Assembly (NCBI GenBank): GCA_029976075.1
Contig: JARKNW010000138.1
Span: 1 to 42,277 of the forward strand
Direction of reading: 5' to 3'
Source: Pleomorphomonas sp.
GTDB lineage: Bacteria; Pseudomonadota; Alphaproteobacteria; Rhizobiales; Pleomorphomonadaceae
Length of the DNA stretch: 42,277 bases
Shown: positions 9,765 through 18,013 of the stretch, piece after piece
How positions within the stretch are numbered: the first letter of the stretch is position 1
Layout of the letters: each line of letters starts with the position of its first letter
Notes under the pieces: model-generated
Databases searched by the model: none
Told to the model about the DNA's origin: nothing
The model's input: only the letters and a program-made list of their open reading frames with translations
Made by a program: the position numbers and the translations under genes

Positions 9765-10011
9765 GAAATAATCTGAAGTCATTCAGTCAAGTTAGAGCGG
9801 CGAACACGGTTGTTTTCCGTAATTGGCCGTTTCGGGATGCTTCAACCTGGATACAACCTTTATTCACCATCTCCGGAGAAGCGCCAATCAACGCGATATC
9901 GCTCTTTGGAAATTTTCTACGCGTTAATCACTCTGAAATGGAAATATTTCTACGATGCAAAGAGGGAAGCCGTTTCTTGTCTAGACTGGCCTTGTTTGTG
10001 GAAGCTTGAAA
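9765..10011 (+). other. AT-richer leader region upstream of the second chemoreceptor
   Basis: Between the ilvC terminator and the next ATG lies about 250 bp that is clearly richer in A and T than its surroundings, so it should hold the chemoreceptor promoter. I could not identify a convincing -35/-10 pair, flagellar-type promoter or operator. Short frames run through it but none looks like a gene. Confidence 0.4.
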
Positions 10012-11685
10012 ATGAAAATCCAAGGAAAGCTCTATTCGATCGTTGCCTTGCTTGGCGTCATCGCCATTGGCGTGGCACTGCTCGGCATCCGCCTCATGCA
10101 GGGTTACAACGAACAGGTCGATGCTTTTCAGCTGGCTTCGCAGCGCGCCTATGACGGCGAACATCTCAACCGGCTGATCACCGCGGTGGTGATGGACTCG
10201 CGCGGCATTTACGCCGCCAAGGACACCCAGACCGCCAAGCCCTTTGCCGACGGCATCGTCAAGGGTCTGAAGGAGATCGACACGCTGCTTGGCGACTGGT
10301 CGTCGCGCGTGCCTGCCGATCGCAAGGACGCCTTCAACGCCGTGGTCTCCAAGGCCAAGGAGTTCCAGACCTTCCGTACGGAAACGGCCCGTCTTGGCAC
10401 GGACGTGTCTCCGGCCGCCGCGAACGAGCAGGGCAACAACGATGCCAACCGGAGCAACCGCAAGCAGCTTCAGGCCGACGTCGACAAGCTGGTCGAGCTT
10501 GATCGCGCCGATCTCGACGCGGTCCGCGCCTCCATCGGCGATTATTATGTCGCCGGCCGCCGCACCCTGATCATTTTCGCCGTCATCGGCATTCTTGCCG
10601 GCATCGGCATCGCCTCGTGGATCGGTACGGCCAAGATCGCCGGCCCGCTCAACCGCGTCAATGGCGCCCTTGCCGACCTGACCCACGGCAAGATGGACGT
10701 TTCCATTCCCGCCAAGATCGGTCGTGATGAGATCGGCCTGCTCTGGAGCACCGTCGGCACCTTCCGCGACACGCTGGTGGAGACCGAGCGGCTCAAGGCG
10801 GCGCAGGCCGACGCCGAAGCGCAGCGGCGCGCCGAACAGAAGGCGCTGCTCGACCGACTGGCCCGCGAGTTCGAGAGCGAGGTCGGCGAGGTGCTCGCCA
10901 CCGTGACGCAGACCGCGCAGTCCACCCTGAAGGCCGCCGAGGTGATGGTGACCGACGCCGAGGAAACCTCCGGTCGCTCGGTTGCCGTGGCCAGCGCGTC
11001 CGAGCAGACCTCGGCCAACGTGCAGGCGGTGGCCGGTGCCTCCGAAGAGCTGTCATCGTCGATCGCCGAGATTGGCCGCCAGATTGGCGAAGCCTCCATG
11101 CTGATCGGCGCCGCCGTCGAGCAGGCCCGGCTGACCGATCATGACGTTCGCTCGCTGGCTGACAGCGCGTCGAAGGTCGGCACCATCGTCGCCATGATTC
11201 AGGCGATCGCCGAGCAGACCAACCTTCTTGCCCTCAATGCCACCATCGAGGCGGCACGCGCCGGCGAGGCCGGTCGCGGCTTTGCCGTCGTCGCCTCGGA
11301 AGTGAAGGCGCTGGCCAGCCAGACCGCCAAGGCAACGCAGGACATCGAGGCGCAGATGGGCACCATCCAGGGTGCCACGCAGCAGTCGGTGGAGAAGATC
11401 GCCGACATCTCCCGCCGTATCGCCGAGCTCGAGCATATTACCTCGTCGATCTCCGGGGCTGCCACGCAGCAGAATGCGGCGACCGGTGAAATAGCTCGCA
11501 ACATCTCCGAAGCGGCCGTCGGTGCCGCCGAGGTGGCCCAGACCATCGTCGGCGTCCGGACCACCGCAGAGAAGAGCGGCGCGGCCTCGCGCGATCTCCT
11601 CGACCGCATGTCGCACCTCGCCAAGCAGTCGCAAGCGCTGGAGCAGAAGGTGTCGGCCTTCGTCGGCACCATCCGCGCCGCCTGA
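10012..11685 (+). CDS. Methyl-accepting chemotaxis protein
   Basis: A 557-residue membrane chemoreceptor: membrane segment 1 (about 8-28), a periplasmic helical domain of about 150 residues, membrane segment 2 (about 183-205, [20 protein letters not shown]), HAMP (about 206-260), and a signalling hairpin whose tip reads [20 protein letters not shown]. The start is ATG 10012 with GGAAG (10000-10004) upstream; an in-frame TTG at 10006 is less likely. The tip is almost identical to the receptor at 3802, while the sensory domains differ, so the two report different signals to the same CheA/CheW array. Isolated transcription unit with its own upstream AT-rich region. Confidence 0.93.
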   Translation: MKIQGKLYSIVALLGVIAIGVALLGIRLMQGYNEQVDAFQLASQRAYDGEHLNRLITAVVMDSRGIYAAKDTQTAKPFADGIVKGLKEIDTLLGDWSSRVPADRKDAFNAVVSKAKEFQTFRTETARLGTDVSPAAANEQGNNDANRSNRKQLQADVDKLVELDRADLDAVRASIGDYYVAGRRTLIIFAVIGILAGIGIASWIGTAKIAGPLNRVNGALADLTHGKMDVSIPAKIGRDEIGLLWSTVGTFRDTLVETERLKAAQADAEAQRRAEQKALLDRLAREFESEVGEVLATVTQTAQSTLKAAEVMVTDAEETSGRSVAVASASEQTSANVQAVAGASEELSSSIAEIGRQIGEASMLIGAAVEQARLTDHDVRSLADSASKVGTIVAMIQAIAEQTNLLALNATIEAARAGEAGRGFAVVASEVKALASQTAKATQDIEAQMGTIQGATQQSVEKIADISRRIAELEHITSSISGAATQQNAATGEIARNISEAAVGAAEVAQTIVGVRTTAEKSGAASRDLLDRMSHLAKQSQALEQKVSAFVGTIRAA

Positions 11686-11842
11686 TCCGAAACTCTACTG
11701 GAGCGGACATCTGGTTTAGTGTTCTGCGTTTCCGGCGCTCACGGACATTGAGTCCGTTCCGCTCCGGTTCTCGAACCCGTCGCCAGCTGCCTCGCCCCAG
11801 CGAGTTTCCATTCCGGCTCTACGCCATCGTTCGATTGCTTCG

Positions 11843-11871
11843 ATCCCCGCAGGTTTCCGGCGGGGATTTTT
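11843..11871 (+). terminator. Intrinsic terminator after chemoreceptor gene
   Basis: ATCCCCGC (11843-11850) pairs perfectly with GCGGGGAT (11860-11867), followed by TTTTG. It lies about 160 nt after the chemoreceptor stop and 100 nt before the Nudix gene. The stretch between stop and hairpin holds nothing recognisable. Confidence 0.78.
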
Positions 11872-11970
11872 GTTGGGGTGATCCAAATCCGCAACGCGTC
11901 TTTGTGCTGCCGTATCGCAAGGCTAGAGTTGCCGGCGAGTCGGCGTCCACCGGTCTTTGCGGAATATGAA

Positions 11971-12675
11971 ATGCTTCACGAAATCAAAGACGTTCACCTT
12001 CGCCTCCGGCAGGGAATGTGGCCCATCGCCGACGAGTTGCGCCCCAGGATCGATGCCCACTGGGCGAGCTGCATTGCTGCCAACCCGCATCTCTGGAATG
12101 GCCGCGTGCTCGGAACCATTGCGCCCGGAGAGCCAGGTGGCATTGCCATCGACGGTGGCGTGCTGACGGGCGAGGCGGTGGAGGGCGATTTCGCCGGCTT
12201 CATCGCCTGGCGCGATTGGGGCTTTCCGGAAATCGGTATCCGCAACCTGTTCGGCTCGGCTCTCGTGATGTCCTCGGATGGCGCGCTGATCCTCGGAAAG
12301 ATGGGGGCGACGACGGCCAATGCCGGCAAGATCTATCCGCCCGGTGGCAGCCTCGAGCCGGCCGACGTCGACGGCAACGTCGGGGTGATTGCTTCCATCG
12401 AACGGGAACTGATGGAAGAGACCGGGCTCAATGCCGCCGACGCGGAGATGGACGGCATGCTGGCTGCGTTCGATGGCCCGCGCATATCGATCGGCCGCGT
12501 TCTCCGTTTTTCGCTTGCCGCCGACGATCTCGTCGCCACCATCATGGCCGAACTCGACCGGCAGGAGGAGCGGGAACTGGAGAGGGTGATCGCCTTTCGA
12601 GCTGCCCGCGAACTCGATCGTCCGGAGGTTCCGCCTTACTGCCGTGCCTTTGCCGCCCGGTTGCTGCCGGGCTGA
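11971..12675 (+). CDS. Nudix hydrolase
   Basis: A 234-residue protein with a C-terminal Nudix fold, the family that cleaves nucleoside diphosphates linked to another moiety. The metal-binding core RELMEETGL (REUxEExGU) is complete at about residues 152-160. The first half of the Nudix box is stretched: GGSLEP is separated from REL by extra residues instead of the canonical GX5EX7RE spacing. The N-terminal half (MWPIADELRPRIDAHW, NPHLWNGRVL) is a family-specific extension also met in other alphaproteobacteria. ATG at 11971 is chosen because upstream in-frame sequence is unlike the family. The substrate is unknown. Confidence 0.85.
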   Translation: MLHEIKDVHLRLRQGMWPIADELRPRIDAHWASCIAANPHLWNGRVLGTIAPGEPGGIAIDGGVLTGEAVEGDFAGFIAWRDWGFPEIGIRNLFGSALVMSSDGALILGKMGATTANAGKIYPPGGSLEPADVDGNVGVIASIERELMEETGLNAADAEMDGMLAAFDGPRISIGRVLRFSLAADDLVATIMAELDRQEERELERVIAFRAARELDRPEVPPYCRAFAARLLPG

Positions 12676-12681
12676 GGCGAC

Positions 12682-12716
12682 AAAAAAACCGCCCGCCGGG
12701 AGGTCGCGGCGAGCGG
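12682..12716 (-). terminator. Intrinsic terminator of the BA14K gene
   Basis: Read on the minus strand: CCGCTCGCCG, loop, CGGCGGGCGG (one G-T pair) and then seven Ts (complement of 12682-12688). It lies 40 nt after the BA14K stop, between convergent genes. Confidence 0.85.
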
Positions 12717-12756
12717 CTGAAGGAACTGCGATCTGCCTGGGGTGGTGGCTTTCCCG

Positions 12757-13194
12757 TCAGCGATAATAGGGGGACTGACAGGGGCGCAGGTTTCCGCGGT
12801 TATCGATCCACGTATTGTCGTAGGCGTTGTACGAGCGGTAGCGGCCTGCGCACCACGCCTGATGCTGTTCGGGCAACGGGGCGGCGGCATAGACCGGGGC
12901 AGGCTGCTGGTAAACCACGACCGGCGCCGGGCGATACACGACTGGCGGCGGCGGGGGCGCGGCGTAGACGACCGGCGGCGGCGGATCGTAGTAGACCGGC
13001 GCCGACGGCTGCGAGGCCAGCGAGCTGCCGAGCAGGGCGCCGCCCAGAAGGCCGATAGCGCCGACCGCGGCGAGGTCGCCTCCATCATAGCGATGGTGCC
13101 GATGATAATAGCCATCTGCCATGGCCGGCACTGCCAGCGAGGACAGGACGGCCGCGATGGCAACAGGTGCGGCAATCTTCGACAGCGTGAACAT
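12757..13194 (-). CDS. BA14K family protein, secreted
   Basis: A 145-residue exported protein. It begins with a signal peptide (MFTLSKIAAPVAIAAVLSS, cleavage likely after AMA near residue 26), followed by a His/Tyr-rich stretch, a glycine-rich hydrophobic segment (about 45-58), a Pro/Tyr/Val-rich low-complexity linker, and a C-terminal BA14K motif with WCAGRYRSYNAYDNTWI and CQSPYY. The family is named for a Brucella immunoreactive 14-kDa protein with lectin-like properties and is largely confined to Hyphomicrobiales. ATG 13194 sits at the signal-peptide start; the frame extends upstream to 13221. It is divergent from phzF, with about 180 bp between starts. Confidence 0.85.
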   Translation of the reverse strand: MFTLSKIAAPVAIAAVLSSLAVPAMADGYYHRHHRYDGGDLAAVGAIGLLGGALLGSSLASQPSAPVYYDPPPPVVYAAPPPPPVVYRPAPVVVYQQPAPVYAAAPLPEQHQAWCAGRYRSYNAYDNTWIDNRGNLRPCQSPYYR

Positions 13195-13374
13195 TTCTCG
13201 TCTCCACGCCCGGTCCCTCATAGTCGGCGGACCGGTGCATCCTTTCCATTATCCATAGCTGGCAATTTTGGTCGCATTTTGGAAGGGTCGTGGTGAAATT
13301 CGGGTGATAACCGACGTGGACTAACGTCAGCGCCGCCACTATGGTGGCCGGCACCGTGCGCCAGGAGAGACCAA

Positions 13375-14286
13375 GTGGCTCGTCGATATGCGATTCTTGA
13401 TGTTTTCACCGCGAAGGGACTGACGGGCAATCCGCTGGCGGTCGTACTCGACAGCGACGGCCTCGACACGGCCACCATGCTGGCGATCACCAAGGAGTTC
13501 AATCTGTCCGAGACCGTGTTCGTGGAGCCGCCGTCGCGGCCCGGCACATCGGCCAGGATTCGCATCTTCACGCCCGGCCGCGAACTGCCGTTCGCCGGTC
13601 ATCCGACCGTCGGTACGGCGGTGCTGCTCGCCCACGAGCGTTTGCAGGGCATCGAGCGCGAGACGGATGCCATGGTGGTGCTGGAAGAGCAGGTGGGCGT
13701 CGTGCGTTGCGGCGTCACCATCTCGCCGGAACGCTCCGGCCGCGCGGTGTTCGACCTGCCGAAGCTGCCCGAGGAGCGGCCGTTCCACGGCGACATCGGT
13801 CTTGCCGCCTCGGCATTGGGACTCAATCGTGGCGACATTGGCTTCGAGAATCATGTGCCCTGCGTCTTCGACGGCGGCGGCCCGGTGTTCGTGTTCCTGC
13901 CGCTCGCCGGTCTCGACGCCATGCGCCGCATCCGCGTCGACAAGTCGCTGTGGGCGAGTGCCTTCGGCTCCACCGAGCTCGATCTTTTCGTCTACACCCG
14001 CGAGGTGGTCACCAAGGGGCATGATTTCCACGCCCGCATGTTCGCGCCGCATCTCGGCATCGGCGAGGACCCGGCGACGGGCTCGGCGGCAGCCGCCTTC
14101 TCGGCGGTGGTGCGCCGCTTCGACCGACCGGCCGATGGCGAGCAGAAGCTGATCATCGAACAGGGATTCGAGATGGGCCGGCCCAGCCTCATTGAACTCG
14201 AGATCATCATCGAAAAAGGCAAGCTCACCGGCGGCCGCATCGGTGGCGAGGCGGTCATCGTCGGTCGCGGCGAACTCTACGTCTGA
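13375..14286 (+). CDS. PhzF family phenazine-biosynthesis-like protein
   Basis: A 303-residue PhzF-type isomerase/epimerase, a two-domain fold related to diaminopimelate epimerase. PhzF itself isomerises trans-2,3-dihydro-3-hydroxyanthranilate, but most homologues lie outside phenazine clusters and have unknown substrates; no other phenazine gene is here. Visible are the N-terminal VFTAKGLTGNPLAVV, the catalytic-Glu segment EFNLSETVFVEPP near residue 42-54, RIFTPGRELPFAGHPTVG at about 62-79, and GEDPATGSAA near 230. The start is GTG 13375 with AGGAGA about 8 nt upstream. Followed by its own terminator. Confidence 0.93.
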   Translation: MARRYAILDVFTAKGLTGNPLAVVLDSDGLDTATMLAITKEFNLSETVFVEPPSRPGTSARIRIFTPGRELPFAGHPTVGTAVLLAHERLQGIERETDAMVVLEEQVGVVRCGVTISPERSGRAVFDLPKLPEERPFHGDIGLAASALGLNRGDIGFENHVPCVFDGGGPVFVFLPLAGLDAMRRIRVDKSLWASAFGSTELDLFVYTREVVTKGHDFHARMFAPHLGIGEDPATGSAAAAFSAVVRRFDRPADGEQKLIIEQGFEMGRPSLIELEIIIEKGKLTGGRIGGEAVIVGRGELYV

Positions 14287-14315
14287 CGCACAGGCAGTCT
14301 CTACCCTTCGATCAG

Positions 14316-14347
14316 GCGGCGGCACCGGAAGGAGCCGCCGCTTTTTT
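14316..14347 (+). terminator. Intrinsic terminator of phzF-like gene
   Basis: GCGGCGGC (14316-14323) and GCCGCCGC (14334-14341) form a perfect 8-bp stem followed by six Ts (14342-14347), 30 nt after the stop codon. The next 180 bp up to the tRNA holds nothing recognisable apart from presumed tRNA promoter sequence. Confidence 0.88.
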
Positions 14348-14529
14348 CATGAGTCTGCCGGTGAAGGCCCACCCCTTGACCTCTCGGCAGATATTCGCCG
14401 CTAGTCGATTGAAAACAAACCATATTCATTTTTTTCGCCTAACTGCTCGAAAAGGGCTTGCGCCCGATCTCTGGCATGGTTATAAGCCGCCATCGCTTCC
14501 GGACGACACCAACGTCCGGCGAGAAAAGT

Positions 14530-14605
<76 letters not shown>

Positions 14606-14650
14606 CTTTTCACAAAGCCAGTTAATTAGTAAGTGCGCGTGGCCGCCTGA

Positions 14651-14785
14651 CGGTATATCGGCCTGACGGTTCGCCCGGGCGATCAGCCATCATCCATCAA
14701 CGACTTGCTGAAGAGGGCGGACCGCTCGCTCTATCAAGCCAAGCACAATGGGCGCGATCGCGTGGAAACGGGACCGGAAGACTAG
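14651..14785 (+). pseudogene. 3' fragment of a diguanylate cyclase (GGDEF) gene
   Basis: Reading from 14651 to the TAG at 14783-14785 gives 44 residues ending LLKRADRSLYQAKHNGRDRV plus a short tail. That is the characteristic last helix of a GGDEF domain, and the preceding IGLTVRPGD resembles the SIG strand before it. A stop at 14648-14650 closes the frame upstream; no start codon, HTH-like or GGDEF motif lies between it and the tRNA. The active site is missing, so this is a remnant of a gene whose 5' part has been lost or moved. It begins only about 45 nt after tRNA-Lys. Confidence 0.75.
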
Positions 14786-14819
14786 GGGCCGGTTTCCAGT
14801 GCGCCGTTTGCACGAGGGT

Positions 14820-15908
14820 TCAGGCGCCCAGCGCGAACCTGCAGCGCAGGCGGTCGACGAAAGCCAGCAGGCGTTTTGCGGTTCGCTTGAGTCGCTTTCT
14901 CGGCGAGTAGGGGTGAACCCAGGCGCCCAACTGGGCCCGTGCCTTATAGGTATCGCAGCGGGTGCAGGGATTGTCGTCGCGGGCTGGCAGGCGGCCGGTC
15001 AGCATGCCGCGTGCGTAGCGGATCTTCTCACCGTTGAGGGCGGCATCGTAGTTCTCGAACAGGTTGCCGCCGAAATCCTCCCAGTAGTTCACGCAGCATC
15101 CCAGCACCCGGCCGTCGTAGTTCACCTGCGGCATCTCCCAGAGCTGGTCGCACATGTCGCTGAGATAGACGGTCTTGCTCTTTTCCTGGAAATGCTCGCG
15201 GGTGGTCGCCTGAAGGCCGCTGTCCCGCAGCACCGCCTCATGGTTCTGGACCGGCGAGATATCGTCGCTCCATGAGAGCTTGGGCCGGAACTCCATGCCA
15301 AGCTCGGCTGCCATCCGGCGCGCGGCGGTGATCTCATGCTCGTTGTGGCCGAAGATGACGAACTGCCAGGCCAGCTTCGGGTAGGGCGAGTGGTGCTTCT
15401 TCTTGAATTCGTTGATCTTCCGGATATTGGCGATCACCCTGTCGAAGTCGCCGTTGCGCCGATAGAGCTCGTAGGTCTGCTGGCTGGCGCCATCGATCGA
15501 GCAGACGATGCTCCTGACGCCATATTGCACCACCCCCTCCAGCACCTCCTCGCGGACGTTGTTGAGGTTGGCACCATTCCTGACCGTCAGTGCCACGCCG
15601 AACTCGGAAGCGATCTTGAGGATATCGAGCAGCTGTGGGTTGAGGAAAATCTCGCCGTAGTTGGAAAGCTCGATCATCCGGGTCTTTCCTCGATCCTGCT
15701 CGAGGAACGCGCGAAACTGGTCTTTGCGCAGAAAGCCGCGACCTATGTATTTGTGGATTTCGCCCGAGCCCGTCGGGCAGGTCGGGCATTTCAGCTGGCA
15801 TGCGGTGGATGCTTCCAGACGCAAGAATCCGGTCTCGATACGGAGATCGTCCCGTTCCATCATTTTCCGTCGCCCCAAAAAGCAGCCGACGTTTCTGATA
15901 TCGGTCAT
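14820..15908 (-). CDS. Radical SAM/SPASM domain protein
   Basis: A 362-residue radical S-adenosylmethionine enzyme. Cys37, Cys41 and Cys44 in ACQLKCPTCPTG form the CxxxCxxC site for the SAM-binding 4Fe-4S cluster. A C-terminal set of cysteines (DMCDQLW, GCCVNY, NPCTRCDTYKA) is the SPASM/twitch type that binds further clusters. The last 40 residues are basic (SPRKRLKRTAKRLLAF). The start may be ATG 15908 or the ATG pair at 15863/15860; similarity does not settle it. No small peptide precursor, sugar-nucleotide or cofactor gene lies beside it, so the substrate cannot be inferred. Confidence 0.85.
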   Translation of the reverse strand: MTDIRNVGCFLGRRKMMERDDLRIETGFLRLEASTACQLKCPTCPTGSGEIHKYIGRGFLRKDQFRAFLEQDRGKTRMIELSNYGEIFLNPQLLDILKIASEFGVALTVRNGANLNNVREEVLEGVVQYGVRSIVCSIDGASQQTYELYRRNGDFDRVIANIRKINEFKKKHHSPYPKLAWQFVIFGHNEHEITAARRMAAELGMEFRPKLSWSDDISPVQNHEAVLRDSGLQATTREHFQEKSKTVYLSDMCDQLWEMPQVNYDGRVLGCCVNYWEDFGGNLFENYDAALNGEKIRYARGMLTGRLPARDDNPCTRCDTYKARAQLGAWVHPYSPRKRLKRTAKRLLAFVDRLRCRFALGA

Positions 15909-16103
15909 GGTCCGCTTGGCGACGCGAGGGTCGGGAAGCAAGGCAGCGATCGAACTGCGACACCGGCTGCGTCGTAACCGACGCTGCAATCGGCGCCACC
16001 TTATGCCGCGCCCGGCAGGGGTGAAAGTGCAATAGTTACCGTATGGATACGATTTGTTACCTGAGCTTTTGGTGTTCAGGCCTTCACTCGCACGAATACT
16101 TGA
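15909..16103. other. Leader region of the radical SAM gene
   Basis: This is the left part of a 500-bp gap between the radical SAM gene and the hemerythrin-GGDEF gene, both on the minus strand. In-frame sequence extends the radical SAM frame upstream to 15989 but looks non-coding. The promoter is presumably here; no clear boxes were found. The rest of the gap (16104-16408) is filled with palindromic elements listed separately. Confidence 0.4.
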
Positions 16104-16126
16104 GCGGCAAATATTTCATTTGCCGC
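16104..16126. repeat. Perfect stem-loop, 9-bp arms
   Basis: GCGGCAAAT (16104-16112) and ATTTGCCGC (16118-16126) are perfect complements around ATTTC. It lies about 200 bp upstream of the radical SAM start. There is no adequate T run for termination on either strand; it could be a regulator site or part of the mosaic palindrome region to its right. Confidence 0.55.
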
Positions 16127-16235
16127 GCGGCTCATGGCGCCAAAGCTGTTCGAAACCTCGGTTGGCGATCCGTAGAAGGTGTTGGCTTGCGTCGGCTGTG
16201 GCCGTATCGGCCGCTTCCCAGCGACGGCAGGCTTA

Positions 16236-16280
16236 GAGCATCATCCGACCAGAGCGAGACGAGGATCGACAAGATGATGC
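16236..16280. repeat. Imperfect palindrome with AGCATCAT arms
   Basis: AGCATCAT (16236-16243) and ATGATGCT (16273-16280) enclose 29 bp. The outer flanks TTAG and TTAA extend the symmetry imperfectly. Its form (GAGCAT...ATGCTC-like ends around a CG-rich core) recalls the short palindromic intergenic elements common in rhizobial genomes. Confidence 0.5.
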
Positions 16281-16336
16281 TTAAGGCACAGAAGCTTAGC
16301 GTGCTGATCCGACTAAATCAGATCGGACAACGCTCC

Positions 16337-16406
16337 AGAGCATTCGCCGACCAAATTGAAACATTGGTCGTGCAGCGAATGCTCCAGGTTTATTTGCTGG
16401 AGCAGC
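16337..16406. repeat. Interspersed hairpin repeat, copy A
   Basis: A 70-bp element almost identical to 34319-34388. GAGCATTCGC pairs with GCGAATGCTC around a spacer containing ACCA...TGGT, and a second small hairpin CTCCAG...CTGGAG follows. Copy A ends just after the stop of the hemerythrin-GGDEF gene (minus strand). It is non-coding and of REP/BIME-like character. Confidence 0.8.
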
Positions 16407-16408
16407 CC

Positions 16409-17773
16409 TCACTTCATGAAACTCTGGTTTCGCCCGTTCTTCTTGGCGATGTACATGGAATCGTCCGCTCTCTGGATGAGATCCACGGCCAGATCCTCTG
16501 GTGAGAGAGAGGACACGCCAATGCTGATCGTGGCACGTTCTCCGAGGTGATCGAGCTTGGTGTTCTCCGTGGCGACGCGAATTCGCTCGGCGATCGCCAA
16601 CGCTTCGACCCTGTCGGTTTCCACGAGGATGACGACGAACTCCTCGCCGCCGTAACGGCAGGCGGCGTCGGTCGCCCGCAGGCCGTTCTTCAGGACGGTG
16701 GCGATGGCCCGCAGAACCTCATCGCCGATGACGTGGCCATGCAGATCGTTGACCAGCTTGAAGTGGTCGATGTCGATGAACAGAAGGGAGAGCGGCCGGC
16801 TGTAGCGTTGCGCGCGGTGTATCTCCAGTTCGAGGCGCTCGTCGAAAGCGCGACGGTTCAAGAGGCCGGTCAGCGAGTCCGAGTTGACCAGCCGTTCGAG
16901 CTGCTCGGTCCTCTGGGCGACCAGCCGTTCCAGGGTCGTGGTCGTTTCCTTCATGGCGGTGATGTCGGTGTCGGCTCCGATCAGACCGACGAACCGATCG
17001 CCGTCGAGGCGCGGCATGACCTTTTCGACGACCCATTTCATGTGTCCGCCTTTGGCGCGGATGCGGTATTCGATCAGCCCGGCATCGTGCCTGAGCAATC
17101 GCTCCTCCAGAAAGGCCCTGTAACGCTCCCGGTCGTCGGGGTGGAGGAACATCGTCCAGTCGGTGGCCTTCATCTCGGTTTCGGTCAGGCCGAGGAACTC
17201 CGACCATTCCCGGTTGACGAACTCCCGTGCCCCGGACGTACCGGCGAACCACAGCATGGTCGGCGCCTGTTCGGCGAGAAGGCGAAACCGCCGCTCGGAC
17301 TCGTTGAGCGCGGCAATCAGTATCTCGTGCACGGAGAGCGTGGGCGGCGCGCCATCCGTCGAGGCTTGCGGGCGGCCGGGAAGCATCTGAACCATCCGGT
17401 GGTCCAGCTTCAGAATGTGGGTGACTAGCCAGTTGACGAGAAAGTTGAGGATCTCGTTGACCGCCTCTGCCTGGGCGAGATCGGACTTTTCGGCAATGGC
17501 TTGCACCTGGTTGAGGAACGAACGGTGTGCGCAGACATGCTGGTGTTTTTTCGCCGCGGTCAGCGACGATTGGCACATCAGTTTTTCCTCGTCGCAGAAG
17601 TGCGTGTTGGCGTAGTCGAGAAGCTCGCCAAGCAAAACAGTTGTCTCTGGTAAGGAACCCTGGCCCGAAACCATGTCGGCGATATTGTTCGTCAGTTCAA
17701 AAAGCCGCTTATGCTGGCTGTCGATCTGATCGTTTCCGGTCTCCAGATGGGTATTCCAGTAGAAGAGCGCCAT
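16409..17773 (-). CDS. Hemerythrin-PAS-GGDEF protein (probable diguanylate cyclase)
   Basis: A 454-residue cytoplasmic signalling protein. An N-terminal bacteriohemerythrin domain (about 1-130) shows the di-iron ligand pattern: DSQH (His21), HFCDEE (His58, Glu62), HQHVCAH (a His pair) and HILKLD. A PAS domain (about 150-275; FVNREWSEFLGLTETEM, followed by a PAC-like D-T-D-I-T end) and a GGDEF domain (about 290-450) follow. GGEEF is intact, and RATD five residues before it is a complete c-di-GMP inhibitory I-site, so it should make c-di-GMP with product feedback. Hemerythrin input suggests O2, NO or redox control. No membrane segment. Single gene, flanked by repeat copy A. Confidence 0.93.
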   Translation of the reverse strand: MALFYWNTHLETGNDQIDSQHKRLFELTNNIADMVSGQGSLPETTVLLGELLDYANTHFCDEEKLMCQSSLTAAKKHQHVCAHRSFLNQVQAIAEKSDLAQAEAVNEILNFLVNWLVTHILKLDHRMVQMLPGRPQASTDGAPPTLSVHEILIAALNESERRFRLLAEQAPTMLWFAGTSGAREFVNREWSEFLGLTETEMKATDWTMFLHPDDRERYRAFLEERLLRHDAGLIEYRIRAKGGHMKWVVEKVMPRLDGDRFVGLIGADTDITAMKETTTTLERLVAQRTEQLERLVNSDSLTGLLNRRAFDERLELEIHRAQRYSRPLSLLFIDIDHFKLVNDLHGHVIGDEVLRAIATVLKNGLRATDAACRYGGEEFVVILVETDRVEALAIAERIRVATENTKLDHLGERATISIGVSSLSPEDLAVDLIQRADDSMYIAKKNGRNQSFMK

Positions 17774-17947
17774 TCGTTACAATCCGGCGTTTTGGACGTC
17801 ATTCGCGAACGTTTCGGTCTTTAGCACTTCCTGTCACAAATCGCGATGAAGACCGAAGCTTTCCATTTAGCCTTTAGGCGCTCTGCCAGCGGAACGCGAG
17901 TTCCGGATTGCCATGCCGAGGGGGCTCCCAAACAAATGGATATGCGC

Positions 17948-17976
17948 AAAGCCCCCACGCCGTCGGCATGGGGGCT
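17948..17976 (-). terminator. Terminator of the third chemoreceptor gene
   Basis: On the minus strand AGCCCCCATGCC, loop GAC, GGCGTGGGGGCT forms a 12-bp stem with one G-T pair, then TTTGCG. It lies about 40 nt after the chemoreceptor stop. The U tract is short but the stem is strong. Confidence 0.65.
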
Positions 17977-18013
17977 CGCGTCGCATTCGATCCGAGGGCG
18001 AAGCCGTACTCCG

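Noticed and set aside
16043..16504. A 153-codon open frame across the palindrome region
   Set aside because: It runs through repeat copy A and into the antisense of the hemerythrin-GGDEF gene, with no recognisable domain; chance frame.
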